A stretch of 11,117 nt of DNA, from NCBI GenBank assembly GCA_030667105.1, contig DAOUWN010000040.1:1-11117 (forward strand), in the 5' to 3' direction. The notes beneath the pieces were generated by a model. That model searched no databases. It was not told the DNA's origin and was given only the letters and a program-made list of their open reading frames with translations. The DNA comes from Deltaproteobacteria bacterium (GTDB lineage: Bacteria > Desulfobacterota > Desulfobacteria > C00003060). The position numbers and the translations under genes were made by a program. Below, piece after piece: positions 6,772 through 11,117 of the stretch (position 1 is the stretch's first letter; every line of letters starts with the position of its first letter).

Positions 6772-6801
6772 ATAATGGTCATAGAAAAAGGGTGCCGGCA
6801 A
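6772..6801 (-). promoter_or_regulatory. Possible promoter for the propionate operon, overlapping the lon terminator
   Basis: On the minus strand TTGCCG (6796-6801) and CATTAT (6772-6777) are 18 bases apart. The -35 would lie within the terminator hairpin. The only non-coding space ahead of the biotin carrier gene and beyond that terminator is about 45 bases, so a promoter must lie about here unless transcription reads through from lon. The match is modest. Confidence 0.25.
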
Positions 6802-6814
6802 CATCCGGACACCC
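6785..6814 (-). terminator. Intrinsic terminator after lon
   Basis: Read on the minus strand, GGGTGTCCGG and CCGGCACCC form a nine-pair stem with one bulged base around a six-base loop, followed at once by TTTTT. It lies about 80 bases beyond the lon stop and separates the hsp20-lon unit from the biotin carrier operon. Confidence 0.85.
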
Positions 6815-6896
6815 TTGAATTCTTTACTATAACCGCCAAATTTTGCAAGGGAAAAGTATGGTAGTTGCCGAAAAGCTCTCAAACACGAAGCTTCAA

Positions 6897-9263
6897 CTAC
6901 TTCTCAGGCAGGGCAGTCCTCAAGACATCATCCATGGTCTCCACAAAATGGAATCGAATAGCTTTGCGCACCTTCTTGGGGACATCTTCAAGGTCTTTTT
7001 CGTTCCAATTTGGCAATATCATCCGCTTTATTCCGGCCCTGTGAGCGGCAAGGACCTTTTCCTTGATGCCCCCCACCGGAAGCACCTGGCCCCTTAAGGT
7101 GATCTCGCCCGTCATGGCCAGGTCGCTCACCACAGCCTTGTCCGTGAGTAGCGAGGCCAGAGCCGTCAGCATGGTCACACCCGCTGACGGGCCATCCTTG
7201 GGAATGGCTCCGGCCGGCACATGGATATGAATTTCCTGGTTTTCATAGAAATCCTCGGGGATGCCAAGCTGTTCGGTATGAGAACGGATAAAGCTTAGGG
7301 CCGCCGTGGCAGACTCCTTCATGACATCGCCGAGCTGGCCGGTCAGGGTCAAGGCGTGTTTCCCCATCATCTTGGTGGCCTCTACGAAAAGGAGATCTCC
7401 TCCGGCCTGAGTCCAGGCCAGCCCCGCTGCCACGCCGGGGATTGAGGTCCGTTCGCTCACCTCGGAACGGAACCGGACAGGTCCCAGGAATTTGTGGAGA
7501 TCCTTTGCTTTGACGTGTGTGGGCTTTTTGTATCCTTTTGCTATCACACAAGCCACACCACGGCAGATGGTCGCTATCTCCCGTTCCAAATTCCTCAAAC
7601 CGGCTTCCCGCGTATACCCGGATATCACCCGCCGGATAGCGTCTGCAGTAATCGTGAGCTGTTGCGCTGTGATACCGTGGGCCTCCAACTGGCGGGGGAT
7701 GAGATAGCGTTGAGCGATTTTCACCTTTTCGTCGTCCGTGTAGCCGAGGAGATCCAACACCTCCATGCGGTCTCTAAGGGCCGGGGGAACAGTATCCAGG
7801 ATGTTGGCAGTCGTGATGAACATCACCCTGGAAAGGTCAAAGGCAACATCGAGGTAGTGATCGGAAAAGGTGTAGTTTTGCTCTGGATCAAGGACCTCCA
7901 GGAGGGCCGCAGAGGGGTCACCGCGAAAATCGGCTCCCACTTTGTCGATCTCGTCCAACATGAAAACAGGATTATTGCTCTCGGCCCGTCTGATTCCCTG
8001 GATGATACGGCCGGGCAGTGCCCCCACATAAGTCCGACGATGACCGCGTATTTCAGCCTCATCTCGCACGCCTCCCAGCGACAGCCGGATAAACTTCCTC
8101 CCCAGGGCCCGGGCAATGGAACGGCCCAGGGAGGTCTTGCCTGTGCCCGGCGGTCCCACAAAGCAGAGGATAGGGCCCTTGGAGTCAGGCTTGAGTTTAC
8201 GAACTGCGAGGTATTCGACGATACGCTTCTTCACTTTCTCGAGGTCGTAATGGTCTTCGTCCAATATGGTCTGGGCCTTCTTTATATCCAGCATGTCTTC
8301 GGTTCTTTCGTTCCAAGGAAGGGCAACGATCCAGTCCAGATACGTGGAAGCCACGGTGTACTCGGCTGAAGACGGATGCATTCGCTTCAGGCGTCCCAGT
8401 TCGCGCTCCGCCTCTTTCCTGGCTTCCTCGGGAAGATTCTTCTCGGCAATCTTGGTCTTATAGTCCTCCACCTCTACCTTGCTTTCATCCTGTTCACCCA
8501 GCTCTTCCTTTATGGCCTTAAGCTGTTGTCGCAAGTAAAACTCCCTCTGGCTCTTGTCCATGTCCTGCTTGACCTGAGATTGAATCTTATGTCCCAACTC
8601 AAGGACCTGAAGCTCCTGGTTGATCAGCCGTGTCACCTCTTTCAGGCGTTTCTTTATGTCCACAGCCTCAAGGATCTTTTGCTTCTTGTCTTTACTTATG
8701 TTCAGGCTTGAGGCAATGAGGTCCGCTAGCATCCCACCTTCATCCAGGGATCTTGAAAGGGCCCCCAGCTCCCTTGGAAGGTAAGGAGAAAACTTCAGGA
8801 CCTTTTGGTAGAGGCCAACGAGGTTGCTCATCATCGCAGCTACTTCGATATCTTTGACGGTTTCTTCAGAAACAGGTTCAATTCTCGCACTAAGATATGG
8901 CTCGTCTGAGGTGAATCCCTCGATCCGGAACCGGCTTACGCCCTGTACAAGGAGTTGCGTCACGTCGTCGTCAGGTTTTGCCATCTTCAGGATTAGTGCG
9001 GCAGTGCCCATCTTATACAGAGTGTCTGGTTTGTCAGAAGCCTTCAGGTCTTTTTCTTTGGAAACAACGATTCCGATGAGACGGTCTTTGGCCATGGCCT
9101 CATCTACCAATTTCCGAGACCCTTCTTCCTCGACGATAATGGGAAGGACCATCTTAGGAAAAAGCGTGAGATCCACAACCGGCAAGATCGGCAACACTTC
9201 AGGGATCTTGAAAGCTTCATCTGCTCGTGGTGGAGCATGGTCATTCTGCGCTGCTGTCATCAT
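6897..9263 (-). CDS. lon: ATP-dependent protease Lon
   Basis: Cytoplasmic AAA+ serine protease of 788 residues (E. coli Lon has 784) that degrades misfolded and regulatory proteins. The N-terminal substrate-binding domain runs from about 20 to 220, followed by a coiled-coil stretch (about 220-300). The AAA+ module has Walker A GPPGTGKT (370-377) and Walker [10 protein letters not shown] (432-440). The C-terminal peptidase domain carries the Ser-Lys dyad: S693 in PKDGPSAG and K736 in GGIKEK, 43 residues apart as in E. coli. All features are those of a bacterial LonA with no visible defects. ATG 9263 is preceded by GGAG five bases upstream; a second ATG follows immediately. It lies 21 bases after hsp20 and should share its heat-shock promoter. 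A clear intrinsic terminator follows. Confidence 0.98.
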   Translation of the reverse strand: MMTAAQNDHAPPRADEAFKIPEVLPILPVVDLTLFPKMVLPIIVEEEGSRKLVDEAMAKDRLIGIVVSKEKDLKASDKPDTLYKMGTAALILKMAKPDDDVTQLLVQGVSRFRIEGFTSDEPYLSARIEPVSEETVKDIEVAAMMSNLVGLYQKVLKFSPYLPRELGALSRSLDEGGMLADLIASSLNISKDKKQKILEAVDIKKRLKEVTRLINQELQVLELGHKIQSQVKQDMDKSQREFYLRQQLKAIKEELGEQDESKVEVEDYKTKIAEKNLPEEARKEAERELGRLKRMHPSSAEYTVASTYLDWIVALPWNERTEDMLDIKKAQTILDEDHYDLEKVKKRIVEYLAVRKLKPDSKGPILCFVGPPGTGKTSLGRSIARALGRKFIRLSLGGVRDEAEIRGHRRTYVGALPGRIIQGIRRAESNNPVFMLDEIDKVGADFRGDPSAALLEVLDPEQNYTFSDHYLDVAFDLSRVMFITTANILDTVPPALRDRMEVLDLLGYTDDEKVKIAQRYLIPRQLEAHGITAQQLTITADAIRRVISGYTREAGLRNLEREIATICRGVACVIAKGYKKPTHVKAKDLHKFLGPVRFRSEVSERTSIPGVAAGLAWTQAGGDLLFVEATKMMGKHALTLTGQLGDVMKESATAALSFIRSHTEQLGIPEDFYENQEIHIHVPAGAIPKDGPSAGVTMLTALASLLTDKAVVSDLAMTGEITLRGQVLPVGGIKEKVLAAHRAGIKRMILPNWNEKDLEDVPKKVRKAIRFHFVETMDDVLRTALPEK

Positions 9264-9284
9264 GATATCTCCAAATCCTCCGGA

Positions 9285-9731
9285 TTACTCACCCTCAACA
9301 GGAATCTGACGAACCTGCTCACGCGGACGCTTTGCCATGGTGATTTTGAGAAGACCATTGGTATAGGAGGCCTGGACTTCCTCAGGATTTATGGGCACGG
9401 GCAGGAGCAAAATCCTTTCAAACCTGCCGTAGGTGATTTCGGCCAGGTGGTATCTCATGCCTGAAACAGGGGCAATTTCCCGCCTCACACCTGTTATCTT
9501 CACGGCCTTGTGATCAAGTTCCACCTCCAGGTCTTCCTTGTCCACCCCGGAGATCCCTCCCACGACAATAATCTCCTCAGGCGTTTCATACATGTCCATC
9601 TGGGGACGCCACGTTTGTTGGCGCAGCACGAGCATGGGGTTGACCTGTCGGAACATCTCGTCTATGGTTCTTTGCAGCCTGCCGTGCATGTACCCGACAT
9701 CCTTCCCAAAGCGTATTTTTATGTACTCCAT
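9285..9731 (-). CDS. Hsp20/alpha-crystallin small heat-shock protein
   Basis: ATP-independent holdase chaperone of 148 residues that keeps unfolding proteins soluble, in the cytoplasm. The alpha-crystallin domain spans about 41-134, from WRPQMDMYETPEEIIV through YGRF (101-104) to NGLLKI (125-130). The last contains the conserved G-x-L-x-I-like signature. A short N-terminal arm (1-40) and a tail with QIPV (142-145), an I-x-V-like motif of the kind used in oligomer assembly, complete the architecture. ATG 9731 has a strong AAGGAG site (9738-9743) six bases upstream. It is the first gene of a two-gene unit with lon, and a sigma-32-like promoter lies about 150 bases upstream. The pairing of a holdase with a protease fits a quality-control operon. 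Confidence 0.95.
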   Translation of the reverse strand: MEYIKIRFGKDVGYMHGRLQRTIDEMFRQVNPMLVLRQQTWRPQMDMYETPEEIIVVGGISGVDKEDLEVELDHKAVKITGVRREIAPVSGMRYHLAEITYGRFERILLLPVPINPEEVQASYTNGLLKITMAKRPREQVRQIPVEGE

Positions 9732-9807
9732 GAATAGCTCCTTTGTTCCATGCTTTCAGTATTCCCTAAATCATAAATATCTGGTCACGCTGCTCGGACA
9801 TGATTGG

Positions 9808-9822
9808 TCCGCCGCAGGCGGA
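9808..9822. repeat. GC-rich palindrome in the hsp20 leader
   Basis: TCCGCC-gca-GGCGGA is a perfect 6-bp stem with a 3-base loop and no T-tract. It would lie inside the untranslated leader of hsp20-lon mRNA, about 75 bases before the start codon. It closely resembles the palindrome at 2561-2575. It could be a dispersed repeat or a structural part of the leader. I see no pairing with the hsp20 ribosome binding site. Confidence 0.35.
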
Positions 9823-9877
9823 TTGATATCGCCTGAAAGAAAAAGCCTTCATTCCCGGGTTATTGAGAACATTCGCC

Positions 9878-9904
9878 AAGTGGGGCTCACCCGGATATTT
9901 CAAT
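9878..9904 (-). promoter_or_regulatory. Sigma-32 (RpoH) type heat-shock promoter for hsp20-lon
   Basis: On the minus strand ATTGAA (9899-9904) is followed after 13 bases by CCCCACTT (9878-9885). The E. coli heat-shock consensus is CTTGAA, 13-15 bases, CCCCATNT, so only one base differs in each half. The 13-base spacing is that of the groE promoter. Transcription would begin near 9870 and give a leader of roughly 140 bases. This lies in the 310-base divergent gap 9732-10041, which also holds a palindrome and a weak plus-strand promoter candidate, and otherwise nothing I recognise. Confidence 0.6.
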
Positions 9905-9938
9905 ACTAAATCCTATGTTCCGGTTTGTAAAGGTCCGA

Positions 9939-9967
9939 TTGACCTCCGGGCGGGCATCTGTTAGTCA
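9939..9967 (+). promoter_or_regulatory. Weak candidate promoter for the 10042 gene
   Basis: TTGACC (9939-9944) is followed after 17 bases by TAGTCA (9962-9967), which matches the -10 consensus at only three of six positions. It lies about 75 bases before the ATG at 10042. The -35 is good but the -10 is poor. Confidence 0.2.
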
Positions 9968-10041
9968 GTTGGTTGTGAAGTCCGAACACTTTCTGGTCAA
10001 CCATACAAGGCAGACCATCGGTGGACCCGGGTTAAACGCAA

Positions 10042-10578
10042 ATGACTGCAGTCGTTGATCTTCAAGCGTATCGAATCAAGGTGGTCGAGCAAAGAGGCTT
10101 CCGAGCCTGGCATAAACGCTTTGGTGAAACATATGGCGCAAAGACCAAGCTTGCGGATCTCTCAGACAGCACACTCTACATACTAGCCCTGCCTGGAGAG
10201 AAGACTGCTGTTGCCTTCTATGAGCTCATCCTGGGCATCCTTGGGCTTGGAGAAGCGCTAAAATTCTACTATCTTCCGACTACGGATCAAATGATGGTTG
10301 TGGATATCCACCTTTTCTTGGCAGATCAGGTGCGCTTTGAATTGATGCGTCGATTGGGATGGCTTACCAGTTTCCCCGGAGAAAAATATACCCTTATTGA
10401 AATGGTTCAGCGCTTCAAAGAGATGAAAGCCGAGAACAAAACAACCCCCCCCAAACTCTCGAAAGCTCAACCCGACTTTGATGTGTATGACGCGCTAACA
10501 AATGGCGACAAAGGCGCTTTTGTGCGGCGAAAGCTGCAAAAGGCCTTAGAGGATTTTCGCATCCGCCTTGCCACCTAG
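10042..10578 (+). CDS. Conserved hypothetical protein
   Basis: Protein of 178 residues that I cannot assign to a named family, although its general form is familiar from deltaproteobacterial hypothetical proteins. It appears soluble with mixed alpha/beta character. There is no signal peptide or Cys cluster. Two short hydrophobic helices lie around 58-75 (AFYELILGILGLGEALKF). A compact segment VVDIHLFLADQVRFELMRRL follows at about 86-105, with FPGEKYTLIEMVQRF after it. A Lys/Pro-rich hinge at about 130-143 separates a charged C-terminal helix. The ATG is the first start after a TAA at 10033-10035; no good ribosome binding site is visible. It diverges from hsp20-lon and converges on the 94-residue gene with eight bases between stops. 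Its stop codon lies in the loop of a small palindrome (10569-10583). Confidence 0.8.
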   Translation: MTAVVDLQAYRIKVVEQRGFRAWHKRFGETYGAKTKLADLSDSTLYILALPGEKTAVAFYELILGILGLGEALKFYYLPTTDQMMVVDIHLFLADQVRFELMRRLGWLTSFPGEKYTLIEMVQRFKEMKAENKTTPPKLSKAQPDFDVYDALTNGDKGAFVRRKLQKALEDFRIRLAT

Positions 10579-10586
10579 TGGCAGAA

Positions 10587-10871
10587 TCACTCCCCCACCC
10601 ACTTCTGCAATGCACCAATAATCTTCGTCGCCTGATCCTTGCTGGAAATGTTGAATTTTGACTGCTGTCTGTACTCGCCATTCAACTTGCGATACCGGCG
10701 AATAGTAAAACGATCCGGACCGTACCCTTCTTTCTTTCGATCCCATTCCTGGTACCTGAAAATAATCGTCGTCCATGCGCCTTTGGAAAGGACTGATTTG
10801 TCCAGTTCCTTGACGACAACCATATCGCCTTCTTCGTAATTTACTGTAATGTCATTGACATCTGATGCCAC
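10587..10871 (-). CDS. Small conserved hypothetical protein, possibly PC4-like nucleic-acid binding
   Basis: Protein of 94 residues with no Cys, signal peptide or membrane segment. The order is an acidic N-terminus (DVNDITVNYEEGDMVVVKEL), a strand-rich middle with GAWTTIIFRYQEWDR and FTIRRYRKLNGEYRQQSKF, then one C-terminal helix, ISSKDQATKIIGALQKWV. Several basic strands followed by a helix is the general plan of PC4/p15-type single-strand binding domains, but I have only pattern similarity for this, so treat it as a guess. Start GTG 10871 is well supported: AAGGAG (10879-10884) lies seven bases upstream. It follows the partial gene at the right edge by 34 bases in the same direction, so the two are probably co-transcribed. 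Confidence 0.82.
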   Translation of the reverse strand: MASDVNDITVNYEEGDMVVVKELDKSVLSKGAWTTIIFRYQEWDRKKEGYGPDRFTIRRYRKLNGEYRQQSKFNISSKDQATKIIGALQKWVGE

Positions 10872-10905
10872 AATCCTTCTCCTTTCAAAAGCAAATAATC
10901 AGAAC

Positions 10906-11117
10906 CTACGCTGATGTAAAGCGCCCGGCCTCAACCCGCTTAAGATATCGAGAAAAAAGACCTCGGTCAAACTCCCTCATGTTCCTGCGAACATCAATGA
11001 AATTGATCCTCTTTATGAATCTCAGAAGTGGCTCGTTATCACAAAGAATGATGGCCCTAAAAAAGAGCTTGGCTTTTAACTCAAGCGTTGGTTCCTTGAA
11101 AAATGCTTTGCGCAAGC
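10906..11117 (-). CDS. C-terminal end of an unidentified gene running off the right edge
   Basis: About 70 codons open to the window edge and ending at TAG 10906-10908. The protein is charged and Phe/Arg-rich (AFFKEPTLELKAKLFFRAI, then FIKRINFIDVRRNMREFDRG) and looks helical. I do not recognise it. A TTG at 11115 could serve as a start, but the absence of any stop between it and the edge, and the lack of visible upstream signals, make truncation by the window more likely. It lies 34 bases upstream of the 94-residue gene on the same strand. Confidence 0.6.
   Translation of the reverse strand, partial: LRKAFFKEPTLELKAKLFFRAIILCDNEPLLRFIKRINFIDVRRNMREFDRGLFSRYLKRVEAGRFTSA

Noticed and set aside
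7494..8369. Long plus-strand open frame (291 codons)
   Set aside because: It lies opposite the AAA+ module and part of the peptidase domain of lon. It is explained by the codon bias of the real gene.
8824..9309. Plus-strand open frame of 161 codons
   Set aside because: It is Ser/Thr/Arg-rich low-information sequence antisense to the N-terminal domain of lon and the end of hsp20.
10569..10583. Palindrome TGCCAC-cta-GTGGCA as a bidirectional terminator between convergent genes
   Set aside because: No T-tract follows on either strand and the stem is only six pairs. The placement is suggestive but not enough for a call.
1..11117. CRISPR array, tRNA, rRNA, transposon ends or toxin-antitoxin pair
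   Set aside because: Reading both strands, I saw no regularly spaced repeats, no recognisable RNA gene, no transposase or terminal inverted repeats, and no recognisable toxin or antitoxin. The Cys-rich pair are paralogues of each other rather than a toxin with an antitoxin.

Overview
The window looks like a chromosomal segment of a Deltaproteobacterium (Desulfobacterota; a sulfate reducer or syntroph-like anaerobe). This is an inference from gene content: a two-subunit methylmalonyl-CoA mutase beside a biotin-dependent carboxyltransferase and its biotin carrier, an Hsp20-Lon pair, and small conserved hypothetical proteins of a kind I associate with that group. I see no rRNA, tRNA, CRISPR array, insertion sequence or phage gene.

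Layout, left to right. Bases 1-646 hold no gene I can support, only a candidate promoter near 580-609. Two small cysteine-rich plus-strand genes follow (647-883 and 917-1156). They are tandem paralogues in the same reading frame, separated by one TGA. The second ends in a CTAG shared with the stop of a convergent gene. From 1153 to 6739 everything reads leftward and is tightly packed. In transcription order this is: biotin carrier protein, carboxyltransferase (propionyl-CoA/methylmalonyl-CoA type), methylmalonyl-CoA mutase catalytic subunit, mutase cobalamin-binding subunit, a SPOR-domain RlpA lipoprotein, and the heptose bisphosphate phosphatase GmhB. An intrinsic terminator (6785-6814) separates this run from a second leftward unit, hsp20 then lon (9731 to 6897), which is preceded by a good match to a sigma-32 heat-shock promoter. 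At the right a plus-strand hypothetical gene (10042-10578) converges on a minus-strand pair: a 94-residue hypothetical protein and the C-terminal end of a gene running off the window.

How the genes work together. The carboxyltransferase and biotin carrier would interconvert propionyl-CoA and (S)-methylmalonyl-CoA, and the mutase interconverts (R)-methylmalonyl-CoA and succinyl-CoA. Together they form the core of propionate oxidation or formation. No biotin carboxylase, epimerase, decarboxylase membrane subunit or mutase chaperone is encoded here. Hsp20 and Lon form a protein quality-control unit. RlpA and GmhB are envelope functions at the tail of the propionate run.

The most striking feature is an in-frame TAA (3422-3424) in the mutase catalytic gene. 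Conserved family sequence continues in the same frame on the far side. The stop sits where relatives usually have Tyr, close to the barrel-linker boundary. It may be a recent nonsense mutation, a sequencing error, readthrough, or a real split. The second point of interest is the cysteine-rich tandem pair, whose function I do not recognise.
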